Below, piece after piece: positions 28,901 through 38,100 of a stretch of DNA of 64,000 nt. Position 1 is the stretch's first letter. Each line of letters opens with the position of its first letter. The DNA lies in NCBI GenBank assembly GCA_039105265.1, contig JAPFFF010000058.1, forward strand, positions 558,001-622,000, in the 5' to 3' direction. Below the pieces are notes generated by a model. The model worked only from the letters and a program-made list of their open reading frames with translations. It was not told the DNA's origin and made no database searches. Source of the stretch: Tritrichomonas musculus. Taxonomy: Eukaryota > Parabasalia > Tritrichomonadida > Tritrichomonadidae. The position numbers and the translations under genes are program-made.

Positions 28901-29738
28901 CCCGATGTATCTTGCGCAGAAAAGTGGACGTGAGAACATCAAGCAGAGCGTGACACTCATGTTTTCTTACTTCGTGGTCGGTTCTATGAATATCATATCA
29001 CCTCACCACGCATTTTTGATTATTTCAATTCACTTCTCTCACCTTGACAATGACATGTACAAGCTCATCCTGCAGAACGTGACGGCGCGAATCAACTACC
29101 AGAAGAGACTCTTGAGAAGCCTCGACGACATGCTCATCATCGACTGCCTGCAGCTCATTGAAAATGTCTTTTTGAGAGAGACTCACGGAACGACCGTTAA
29201 CGACCTCACATGTTGCGTTTGTAAGGCAGAAGTGGACACAAATAAATATGCACTCTGGTACCTCTACCCTTGTGGCCATATCTGCCATGCTGAATGCTAC
29301 AAGACGGTTATGAGAGCAATCGTTCTCAAAAACAAGAAAAATAAGAAAAATGATGATATTAGTGACGATGATGACGAAAATAACAGTCAAAGGGAGATTT
29401 TCGATGAGATCGAGGCTGAAATTAATAAGGAGCCAAATAGATGCCCGGAATGCTTCATTTCTCAACACTTGGCTGATACTGAATTGGCTATTGATTCAGA
29501 GGTCGATGTGGCTGCTCATTCAAATTTGTCTAGAAGGAAGATTCAGAGAATTCAGAGAAGGCTGCAGTTTGCTTTGAAAAAGAATTTTGGGGAGAAAAAT
29601 GACGTATATAATACATTGAATTCTGCATATTTCTCAAGGGTCCCAGAATTGGCATCTTTCGATGATGAACCTGTGATAGATGTCGATGATACTGTTCCAC
29701 CTCCAGATGATGGTCTTATTGTAATCAAAAAAGAATGA
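25941..29738 (+). CDS. VPS8: Vps8-like CORVET tethering subunit with RING
   Basis: 1265 aa (human VPS8 about 1430). The N-terminus is a WD40-type propeller with the Vps8 pattern: ITCIDISDNKKFVVAGHENG (about 70-89), ISLWSI, then TSITHIKFGRNSETIYVGDEKG and VTQISITVIIKAYAFREVLVY. A long helical solenoid follows (about 350-1080), and a RING-type zinc finger (about 1092-1175): CCVCKAEVD, YPCGHICHAECYK, then, after an acidic/basic insert, RCPECF. Vps8 gives the CORVET complex its endosome (Rab5) specificity for early-endosome fusion, and the RING may bind other Vps-C subunits. The mid-section is less AT-rich than neighbouring genes, but no break is seen. Only the ATG at 25941 fits. Confidence 0.85.
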   Translation: MKSDFNIETNKQFENTIETLGIESIISAANVGSSFVFATNDFYPLYYDFESNDYMIFHGKLKRRSDITCIDISDNKKFVVAGHENGMISLWSIPDNFTFLRSFQKIHEDKTSITHIKFGRNSETIYVGDEKGIVTQISITVIIKAYAFREVLVYNGSNVKEEDENGNSISPELTGIIVSREGDPFPIGFLTYENYYVTFDPSAIAGFNFTGQEKKLILYVSEKLLNQPTISLFSRAVDYFMNISIGSSLRMLQIRDPNETVPLLGDIKFKNDIIVRTLFLSSSLIAIVLSSGSIQLMLYNGEIVSQNTSDQLTQILSNNVIDFSCYDEKVFIINEKNVFWLRFANWEVTIENMAKKGEWKSAFQSLSEINLDLSCNLIGIPQNMSVRRRKVSDLGRKLIIQYFENSLANDTKTDDLLDKIANVTVNITTLDMNPILTENIYNLFLSKDKEKDFFEGIKKAEAKQFALLCSPTFVSHFIEYSIKAANLEECENYLLSLKYEETQIKPLIKVAAKYKLLKLVRHFYLNYLHDCVTPCIFYYEDGRIVEYVDYIFNEESTEKGENNVQIGLHSSGSKNEYFMNEKRMKIRETAVIVWLLIPEKVEGGDFMYLRFKKFVSSNWQVGLNYVSIFANLITTIKIRYSFDDTLHIGTLVEAVLETLDSETYETTEPFLNVILPYAAKYHIEIGNTSLRHILKWIFESKSDSADRETVLRTVVKKNPNLIPENFLIQFCERSNFVTFLIDHFMPQKKYTKIVNSMILNEKYRPFIIDFLKERLNESNNSELSQIERNEIQQNVKTVVYKTCQPLLLLDEQKFVTFIVDHFSPKEMNDIIGLLKPPERLIFLLRLREINYELTEEQKMLTFELLLQYRPSTAEQFLTENINDMDINKANDLSIKYSRVDCQVSIKVYLRQYNEATQQVGSQIEKNLLDFIESDSTENPSTIDQLADMKDMKSCMEIIDTSIYLLTTISKDSNDKMAFQKGYFCFLFPMYLAQKSGRENIKQSVTLMFSYFVVGSMNIISPHHAFLIISIHFSHLDNDMYKLILQNVTARINYQKRLLRSLDDMLIIDCLQLIENVFLRETHGTTVNDLTCCVCKAEVDTNKYALWYLYPCGHICHAECYKTVMRAIVLKNKKNKKNDDISDDDDENNSQREIFDEIEAEINKEPNRCPECFISQHLADTELAIDSEVDVAAHSNLSRRKIQRIQRRLQFALKKNFGEKNDVYNTLNSAYFSRVPELASFDDEPVIDVDDTVPPPDDGLIVIKKE

Positions 29739-30066
29739 AATTAAATAAATGTAATTTTTTTTTTTTTCTTATTTACTTTTCTAGCATTTCCATTTTGATC
29801 TCATTTCATTATTTGCATTATTGATTCTTTTATTCAAAATCTCTATATTATTTAAATTGCAAAAATAATATACTATTATCCTCTATTGATATATGTTAAG
29901 TATTACAGATTTTTTTCTAAAAATTAAGCAAAGTTTATATTTCTTATATATATATATTTAAAGATATTTTAAAGATATTTTTTTTATGAAAATAAAAAAA
30001 CCGTTTTTCTGTTTAATTTTATTTACTTCACTTTTTATATTTTTTTATTGGTAAGAGATAGACAAA
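29739..30066. other. Spacer with upstream motif of the EF-hand-like gene
   Basis: AT-rich spacer of about 330 bp. TTCACTTTTTA at 30027-30037 lies 29-39 bp before the next ATG. Nothing else recognised. Confidence 0.45.
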
Positions 30067-30987
30067 ATGGAAACATCGCAAATTCAAAGCATAGTTGTTG
30101 CTTTTCAGAAGCTTATGCAGCAAAAAGGTTTTTCAGCTAAAACCCAATGGGACGAATTAACAATAATGCCAACAAAAGTTCTTTCAAAATCAACATTCTT
30201 GCAACGTCTTTCTTCATACGGACTTGATTTAACTGATGATGAGGTTTCATTGTTATGGAATCATTATAATATGAAACCAGATTCAATCAATTTCAATGAC
30301 TTTGAAAAGATTATGAAAACAACTTTTCATACACCACAAGCAAATGAACTTCCAATTTCCGTAACTTTAAATGATCATGGACGATCACGACAAGTTACAG
30401 CTCCAACCCAAAGATACATTTCTCAAGCATCTTACCAAGACGAACAACCATATGATTCAAATTATCAAAGATCAATAAATCCTCAAGGAAGTCCACGAGG
30501 AATGTCTAGAAGAGCTAAAGATTACGATTCAGATGATGAAGGAGGACATTCTTACTATACATGTAAAACTATAAAAGAAAGAGAACTCACATCTTTGCCT
30601 CTTTCTGATATGAAAACAATAGATTCATTATCCAATACTTCTATACAAAGGCAGCAATATGATGGACCAAGTTCAACAAGAAGAACTTTCAAATCTAAAA
30701 CATCATTGAAAAAAACAATGGCAACAATATCAGATATTGCTTGTTCTGTTGATCCATCCAGCTGGTCTTGCTTCTTAAGATGGCGTGATCCAACAAAAAA
30801 TACAATTGATGCTCAAGATTTGGCAAGTGCAATTCAAAGAGATGCTAATGTTCGCTTGAATTTAGCCGATGTTCAAAAAGTCATTGATAAATATGGACCA
30901 TTAAATCAAAATACTTTTAAACTGATGCTTACAGAAGGTCACCGATATAGTATGTCAGGAAATTTCGACGATGACGATGGCTGTTAA
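30067..30987 (+). CDS. EF-hand-like protein, divergent
   Basis: 306 aa. The N-terminal part has two helix-loop-helix units of EF-hand type (FLQRLSSYGLDLTDDEVSLL and SINFNDFEKIMKTTF, about residues 46-92), and the C-terminal part another pair (TIDAQDLASAIQRD and TFKLMLTEG, about 245-295). None shows the full D-x-D-x-D-G calcium loop, so calcium binding is doubtful. The middle (about 110-215) is Ser/Gln/Arg-rich and probably disordered, with an acidic patch DSDDEGGHSYYT. It belongs with trichomonad EF-hand family proteins by layout. A cytoskeletal or basal-body role would be usual for such proteins but is not shown by the sequence. Confidence 0.6.
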   Translation: METSQIQSIVVAFQKLMQQKGFSAKTQWDELTIMPTKVLSKSTFLQRLSSYGLDLTDDEVSLLWNHYNMKPDSINFNDFEKIMKTTFHTPQANELPISVTLNDHGRSRQVTAPTQRYISQASYQDEQPYDSNYQRSINPQGSPRGMSRRAKDYDSDDEGGHSYYTCKTIKERELTSLPLSDMKTIDSLSNTSIQRQQYDGPSSTRRTFKSKTSLKKTMATISDIACSVDPSSWSCFLRWRDPTKNTIDAQDLASAIQRDANVRLNLADVQKVIDKYGPLNQNTFKLMLTEGHRYSMSGNFDDDDGC

Positions 30988-31518
30988 ATTTGATGTTTAT
31001 TATAATAATAAAAAAACGATAATAAGAAATAAAAAGTTTTCCTTGAATACATTTAGTCATCTTTTTTTATTTTTTTAAAAAATCTCACTTTCTCAAAGAT
31101 TATTAATCTTAGAATTTAATAAATTTTATTTAATTATGATTTTTTCTATTCATTTTGTTTTTATCATCGAATATATTTTTGTGAAGAATGTTTCAAAATT
31201 TGGAGATTTGATAATAAAAATAATATTTATCTCTATTGCCAAGAAAAATTGTGGTCCATTTTTGTTTTATTGTTACGATTTACCACTAATTTTTGGTAAA
31301 TAAATGTAAGACAAATATATCATTACAAGAAGTGATTTGGTAGTGCATTTTGTCATTATGCTTTATAACAACACTTCTATTTGAGTGTATAAAATCCATT
31401 CAATTTTTATCAAAATTTCTATAAAAATTTTTTATTTTGAAAAATTTTTAAAAATTTAAAATGAACTTATTTTTTATGATTAAATAATTCATTTTTTTTA
31501 ATGGCTTTTTAGATAAAA
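30988..31518. other. AT-rich intergenic region
   Basis: About 530 bp without a recognisable gene or repeat. Confidence 0.45.
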
Positions 31519-31737
31519 ATGCCTGATCCTTCATCCAAAACCGAAGAATCTCCTCTGGTTCGTGAAAGGATAGAAAGTTCTGATGTTGATCTAGATGGTT
31601 TGTCATTATATGATTTAGTTCAAATTTACTTTTATTTAGTTGATCATCAAGATAACAACTACCTTACAACAGATGAAGATGCTTAGTTTGAAATCTTCAC
31701 TGAATTCGTAAGGATTTTGACAAGTGCTTTCAAGTAA
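31519..31737 (+). pseudogene. Small broken ORF, unknown
   Basis: An ATG at 31519 opens a 55-codon frame (MPDPSSKTEESPLVRERIES, then DLDGLSLYDLVQIYFYLVD and an acidic stretch) that ends at TAG 31684. The same frame then stays open for 17 more codons (FEIFTEFVRILTSAF) to TAA 31735-31737. Codon choice and amphipathic helices look coding on both sides of the TAG, so this reads as a small gene with one premature stop, or a genuine 55-aa peptide. Family unknown. Confidence 0.4.
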
Positions 31738-31847
31738 TGAGATCAATCAAAAAACATTTGATACCATCTAAATAAAATGAACCCAAATATAATGCAAATA
31801 CATTCATGTTTAGAACTGAAACATGCAAGGAAAGGATGAAACTGCTC

Positions 31848-31878
<31 letters not shown>

Positions 31879-32284
31879 ATACAAAAGCTCAGCCCGATGC
31901 ATTAAAAATTTGTTAGAAAAATCTTTAATTGCTTTTGGTTTCATAGCTATTTATCATAAAATTAGTATATATTATATATTTAAATATTATATTATATTTT
32001 CAAATAACACTTCAACAAGTCGTTTTTGCAATGCTTGAAATGAATGTCTGACATCAATAAAGTAAAATTTGAATTTTTTTTTTTTTTTCATTTTTTTGAC
32101 GAAATATTTTCTGAGTGATTAATAAAATATTATTATAACAAGAATGACTTTTCGTTTGTATCAAATGGTAAAAAAAGAATTCAATTTCCATCATTTCATT
32201 TGAGTGAGCAAATAGAAACAGAGTTTAAAAAAAAAACTACGGTTATGGTCAAAAAAAGAGGCGATTTCTCTTCTTTTTTTTTTT
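31738..32284. other. AT-rich region with long poly-A tract
   Basis: No gene. A run of about 28 A (around 31846-31874) stands out. The ORF across it (31823-32038) is a Lys run from the poly-A and not convincing. The tract could mark an old retrotransposed sequence, but no matching body or target duplication is visible. Confidence 0.45.
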
Positions 32285-34717
32285 TTATCTTGTATTTTTT
32301 TCATTTTTCAAAGAAATCAAATTATAATTGTATAAAGCTCCATCATGTCCCAAATCAGCAGCCATCTTAAAATACCTTGAAGCCTCTTCTTTATCAATGC
32401 TAACTCCATTGCCTTCATTGAGCATGATTCCCAGATTGTTCATTGCGTCTGTGTCGCCATTGTCGGCCGCCATTTTGTAATAACGAGCTGCTTCTTCTTT
32501 ATTTCTTTCAATTTCTTCACCTTTGTCAAGTAAGACCGCAAGATTAAACATCGATGCAACGTTTCCACGATCAGCTGATAATTTGAAATATTTGGCAGCT
32601 TCTGCTTCATCTTTTTGAATGCCGTCGCCAGATAGTAGCATATCGCCAAGATTATACATTGCATTAATCTGATCACCATCGGCGGCCAATTTGTAATACC
32701 TTGCAGCTTCTTCTTTGTTCATTTCAATGCCAATTCCGTTTTCAAGCATGACTGCATAATTGTACATGGAGTCATAATGGCCTTTGTCTGCGGCCAATTT
32801 ATAATAAACGGTCGCCATTTTTTTATTGATTTCAATTCCATCGCCCAAAAACGACATTACAGCAAAATTGAACATAGCATCACAAATACCACAATCAGCT
32901 GCCATTTTAAAATAATTGGCAGCTTCCTCTTTATTAATTGCAACACCAATTCCATTATATAACATATTACCATAATTATACATCGATTCGGGATGTCCTT
33001 TATCTATAGCTGATTTATAATACTTTGCCGCTTCTTTTTTATCCATATCAATTCCAATTCCATTTTCGATCATATTTGCGTAATTAAACATCGACGTTAC
33101 ATTTCCCCGATCAGCCGCCATTTTATAATATCTAGCCGCCTCTTTTGTATTTATCGGTACTCCTTCACCAGTTTCAAGCATACTTGCATAATTATTCATT
33201 GCATCCAAATCGCCTTGATCTGCCGCCATTTTGAAGTACCTAGCCTCTTCGATTTTATTTCCTTTACCTTCATCGAGCAATATTGCGTAATTGCACATAG
33301 CCGTTACGTTACCTCTGTCAGCCGCCATTTTGTAATATCTTGCAGCTTCCTCGCAATTTTCTGGAATTCCTTCTCCTTCAACTAGTAAATTGCCCAAGTT
33401 AGTCATACTTGTAGTAATTCCCTGATCAGCTGCCATTTTGTAGTATCTGGCAGCTTCTTTTTTGTCCATTTTTGTGCCAATTCCTTGTTCCAGTAAAAAT
33501 GCGTAATTATTCATTGAAATCGTGCTGCCTTTGTCTGCTGCCATTTTGTGGTATCGTGCAGCTGCTTCCATGTCAATAGGAACGCCAATACCTTCTTCAA
33601 GTATGTTTCCGTAATTACTCATTGAATTGATATTACCATGATCAGCTGCCATTTTGTAGTATCGCGCGGCTTCTTCTTTGTCTTCTGTAATTTCTTCGCA
33701 TTCTTCGAGTAAATTGCCGTAATTGTCCATTGAAAGCGTACTACCTAAATCTGCTGCGATTTTGAAATATTTGGCTGCTTCAGCTTTGTTGCTCAAAACA
33801 CCTCCGTATCCGTTGTATAAAATACGACCATACATGACAATGGCACTTATGTTCCCATTAGTTGCTTCTTCTTTGACTTTTGCGCAATAGAAATTTTGAT
33901 ATACTTTTAAATTGTGAAGATAAGTGGTCACTTCATGTTGATCGATTGCTGAGTTGAACTCAGAATTGAAGTCATCTTGGTGGCTAAGAATAGATGGGAC
34001 AATGTCTGCAAAAATTGGCCTTTCGAATATTCGTACCGACCAGCACTTTTGTAATAATGTTCGTATATAATCAGATTTGATATGTGATAAATCTGAACTG
34101 TTTTTTTGGTCTTGAATTGTTGGCTTTCGGCCAGTGAGTAATTGATAAACAATTAGTGCAAATGAGTAAACATCGTTGAATTCAAGCTGTGCTTTTTTAT
34201 TGTAGGTTAAATGATCTGTTTTTCTTGTAGAAAATCCATTGGTGCATATGAGAGGATAAAGATTTTCATCAAGGATGATATTGGATGGTTGCAAATCCCC
34301 GTGAATAAGATAATGAAAATGAAAATGTCTGATGCCTAATGCAATTCCAAGTATATTGATGAATTTTTTTGTGCTTGTAAATGAAAAATGATGAGAACTT
34401 TCTTCAATATATTCGCTTAAGTACCTATTTTGAAAAATCTCGGTAATGATTGTTGGAAAAAGTTTATTATTATAATCTTTGAGAGAATACCCAAAAACTT
34501 TTAAAATAGATGGATGGCTAGAAATTGATATAAGTCTTGACGTCCTTGCTGCAAAAAGTTTTTGTTCTTTTTCTGTTTCATATTCTGTATTCGATATCGT
34601 TTGTATATATTGGGTTTTTGTGTTGATATCTTCAACAAGTATAATGGACCCATATCTTTTAATTGAAATGTCTTGTATCTTTTTGAAATTACTAAGGTCA
34701 ATTTCGTTCAAAATCAT
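32285..34717 (-). CDS. Kinase-like (pseudokinase) protein with Sel1 repeats
   Basis: 810 aa. Residues about 10-250 form a protein-kinase fold, but the catalytic residues are altered: the strand that should carry the ATP-binding Lys reads YIQTIS, the HRD motif is HGDLQPSNIILD (Arg lost, Asp kept) and the DFG position reads CTNGFS (Asp lost). It is most likely a pseudokinase. Later landmarks are kept (DVYSFALIVYQLLTGRKP, CWSVRIFERPIFADI), placing it near tyrosine-kinase-like kinases. Residues about 285-810 are some 14-15 Sel1-like repeats of 36 aa, consensus AARYYKMAADxGNxxSMxNY. Kinase-SLR fusions are a large trichomonad family. The SLR superhelix would bind partners; the role is otherwise unknown. 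TTGAAAAGT lies just upstream of the ATG. Confidence 0.88.
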   Translation of the reverse strand: MILNEIDLSNFKKIQDISIKRYGSIILVEDINTKTQYIQTISNTEYETEKEQKLFAARTSRLISISSHPSILKVFGYSLKDYNNKLFPTIITEIFQNRYLSEYIEESSHHFSFTSTKKFINILGIALGIRHFHFHYLIHGDLQPSNIILDENLYPLICTNGFSTRKTDHLTYNKKAQLEFNDVYSFALIVYQLLTGRKPTIQDQKNSSDLSHIKSDYIRTLLQKCWSVRIFERPIFADIVPSILSHQDDFNSEFNSAIDQHEVTTYLHNLKVYQNFYCAKVKEEATNGNISAIVMYGRILYNGYGGVLSNKAEAAKYFKIAADLGSTLSMDNYGNLLEECEEITEDKEEAARYYKMAADHGNINSMSNYGNILEEGIGVPIDMEAAARYHKMAADKGSTISMNNYAFLLEQGIGTKMDKKEAARYYKMAADQGITTSMTNLGNLLVEGEGIPENCEEAARYYKMAADRGNVTAMCNYAILLDEGKGNKIEEARYFKMAADQGDLDAMNNYASMLETGEGVPINTKEAARYYKMAADRGNVTSMFNYANMIENGIGIDMDKKEAAKYYKSAIDKGHPESMYNYGNMLYNGIGVAINKEEAANYFKMAADCGICDAMFNFAVMSFLGDGIEINKKMATVYYKLAADKGHYDSMYNYAVMLENGIGIEMNKEEAARYYKLAADGDQINAMYNLGDMLLSGDGIQKDEAEAAKYFKLSADRGNVASMFNLAVLLDKGEEIERNKEEAARYYKMAADNGDTDAMNNLGIMLNEGNGVSIDKEEASRYFKMAADLGHDGALYNYNLISLKNEKNTR

Positions 34718-35011
34718 TAAGTCTATTACTTTTCAATTAAAATAAAAAATATTTATCAAATTTAATTGATATAAAAATAAACTATTCAATATAATCAAGA
34801 AAACAGAATTTCATTCAAACAATTGAATTTGAATATTATTCCTTTATATTTCTTGGATTAAGCGATATGTGTTTATATGATATCAGAAGGCAAGTTTATA
34901 TCTAACTTTTAATCTTAATGGAATAAAGCATCTAATGATTTGTTTAAATATATAAAGATTTAATTTTTATTATTCTAAAATATATTTAATAAGTTTTTTC
35001 CATAAATGGAA
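34718..35011. other. Spacer before tRNA-Gly
   Basis: About 290 bp AT-rich. It holds ACTTTTCAA (34728-34736) next to the kinase-Sel1 start. Nothing else recognised. Confidence 0.4.
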
Positions 35012-35083
35012 GCGTTGCTAGTGTAGTGGTTATCATGTGAGCCTTCCAAGCTTGAGATCCGGGTTCGATTCCCGGGCAACGCA
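35012..35083 (+). tRNA. tRNA-Gly(TCC)
   Basis: 72 nt with a full cloverleaf. The 7-bp acceptor GCGTTGC pairs with GCAACGC, discriminator A. The anticodon loop lies within GCCTTCCAAGC and gives TCC (glycine). The T arm CCGGGTTCGATTCCCGG is perfect. The A and B boxes of the internal Pol III promoter are present, CCA is not encoded, no intron, and a T run follows (from about 35087) as terminator. Confidence 0.95.
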
Positions 35084-35190
35084 AATTTTTTTTATTATTT
35101 AAGTGGGATTGGAAAATAAAATGAAAATCAGGGGTTGATAGTAAATTTATTTTTATCTCTTAATTTGAAGATTTATAAAACAAAATATCA

Positions 35191-38100
35191 TTAAACAAAA
35201 TAATCGCAAAGTTCTAATTGGTAATATAAAGTATAAATTGAGTTATGAGTTTTCTGATTTTTCGTTTTGATTTTCAGTTGATAACATAAACGCTGAAGAA
35301 CAAAATCTATTTTGAATGAGTTCCACATATCTAACGCTTTCAACAAAGCTACAACACATATTAAGAATCCACCAGAAAAGTTCTCCGCATTTTCATTCAT
35401 AGCGATCCAAAATAGCATTGCATTAATCATATTTTCTATTTTATTAGTTTCTAAATCCTCTCTCTCTTGAATTAACTCTTGGAAGAATTCTATACCTTCC
35501 ATTAAAGCTGAATTCAGGTCAACCTCAGATTTTCTGTCGATTTTCGTAATTTCATTACTTTGTAATTGCTCTTCTTTTTCAGATATTCCATATTGTCGTT
35601 TTAACCTTTCAAAGTAAGCAAATTTAGTGTCAATTTGGGCCATTTCTTCATTCTTAGAAACAGGAGTAGGTTCATATAATCGAAGCCATTCCTCATCAAA
35701 AATGAACGAACAAGCTTGTTTTCCTTTTGATGCTTCAACTGATCTTAAAAGATAAGATGAGAAAGTTGTATGATTTGACTGATCAACTTGAGAAGCAAGA
35801 TCAAGAATAAGAAGCATACAAAGATGATTTCCCAACAACTCCATCTGTTTGAATACTTCCTTGAATTTTTCTTGATCAAACTTAATCTTTTCAATTGCTT
35901 CTTTATATGATTCATATTGAGATTCAAAGTTAGGTCCATTGGGCTGAATTGGGCAAGGAGAAAACTGGCCAAGCATCTTTTGAAAATCGTTAATTTTTGT
36001 AATCATTTTTGTCATATTTTCATCATTGCTCAATGATTTAAGGATCACCTTTATATAATACGTAGTTCCCCCAAAAGGAGTTAATTTTAATAATGTGAAA
36101 AGTTTATCGGTGTTGAATTCGCTATTTTCGTTTTCGTTTATTGGCTTTGTGAAATTTAGATTGACCAAATTAAAAGTGAAATTATTAATAATATCGTTTA
36201 CGAGCCTATCTCCCCATTTAACAGAAACACGGCTCTCAATTTGACCCACTTTTTTGATGTACATGGCACTATCCATCATATCATTGAAAGGGTAAAGGCA
36301 AGCACCGTTGGCTACGAGGAAATCATGTCGTGTATTCAACAGAATGATTTTGTCGCGATCTTCATCTAAGCGGTTAATTGCAACCTCAATTGATTCTTCT
36401 ATCAGTGATTCATGAAGGTGCTGGTCGATCTTTTCAATAAACAAATTGTTTAGTCGACTTGATAATATGGAACCGATTTGATAAAGATTGTCAAGCATTG
36501 GGAAGGACTGAATCTTAAGGAAACTCAAAAATCTATTATTGATATTATTTCTTGGGTCAGTGTATTCTTGGAATGAACAATCATTTATTTCTTCATTTTG
36601 TGTGTTTATTTGGTCATTAGTTTCTTGTTTTTTATGTTGTTTAGATGATTGTTTTTCAGATTTTTTCTCTTCCTTTTCTTGTTGTTTTTTGTCTTTTTTA
36701 TCTTTTGTATTTTGATTTTGTTTGGCTTTTTTCTCTTTTTCTTTTTCAATACGAACCAAGCTAATATCAATATCATTGTATCCCATTAAACAGTTGGCTA
36801 CATTATTTAGTGCATCTGAGAGGACTTCTTCGGCCTCTTTTTTAATCTCTTCTCTCAAATCTGGTGCTGCAATAAATGCAGAATCATAAATTGAGAATAA
36901 ACACAAAAAGTTTGTATTTTCATTGTTGTTGAATGGATGATCGTCCGGGTTTGTTGCACATTCAATCATTTTTTTAACAATTGATGGCATTTTGTGTTTG
37001 CCATCTCGTTTTTGTTGAATATACAAAAAAGAGTAGTTTGTAAAATCATCAATTGTATTACGGAAGTCAATAGCCATAGGCCACTGGAAAAAGTATTCAT
37101 CAATGTTGTTAGCAAGCTTAACTTTGAAGCATAGTGCAATTAGCATTGAAATGAACATTGATGAAGAATTTGCTAGAGCATCAGTGCTAAATATGCTCGG
37201 AATTAAGCTCTTCAGTTTCTTTAGATAAAGAGTATCTTCATCGATGCTTTCTAACTTCAAAAGTGCTATTTGAAATTCAGCATTTTTTTGATCTATATCA
37301 TTATCGTTCCCTTTGTTTTTAGACTTTTTCCTGCGATTTTCTGATTTTTTATCATTTTTCTGGTCACTTTTTGTTTTAGAATCTTTATTTGTTTTTTTAA
37401 TTTCTTTTTCTTGATCATTTTTTTGATCAACTTTGTTGTCATTCTTTTGGTCATTTCCTTTATCATTTTTTTGATCTTTTGTGTTATCTTTTTTTTTGTC
37501 ATTCTTTTGATCTTTTATAGTGGTACTTTTCTTTGTTGTTTTTTTATTAGCTTTCTTATCTAAATTTTTCTTCTCTTTACTGGTTTCAATATCTGAATCT
37601 GGATTCAATGTGTTAAAATCGTCAGAAAACGGATAATATATTATTTCTTCGTCGTCGCTTTCGTCATCATCTTGTTTCAATATCCTATTTCTCCTTTCAG
37701 CATCATTTCCAATGAATTTTAATTGTTTTATATAGTAAAGGAAAATTAATATATTTTGACGAATTAGCAATTGAAAGTTTTCTTCATATTTCATAATAAA
37801 TTTGGTAAGTTTAAATTGTTGATAAAAAATGGTATTAACTTGTTTAAATATTTCTGGATTTATATTTTTTCCCATGCTATAATAAGCTTGAAAGATATGA
37901 AGGATTGAATAAAAGTTTTTGATGATCGAAAGAGAATAAAGAAAATATCTAAAAGTTAGTTTTGATTGTCTGACTCTAAGTTTATCAAAAATCAGATTTG
38001 AATCAGAATCGTTTTGAAAAGATATCGGATCTTTAATATTTTTGATAATAGGAATTCCTGACATCAAATGAGAAAAAATCTGTTGATATGGTGGAAGGCT

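Noticed and set aside
31846-31874. Poly-A tail of a LINE or SINE insertion
   Set aside because: No element body or flanking duplication is visible; simple homopolymer is enough.
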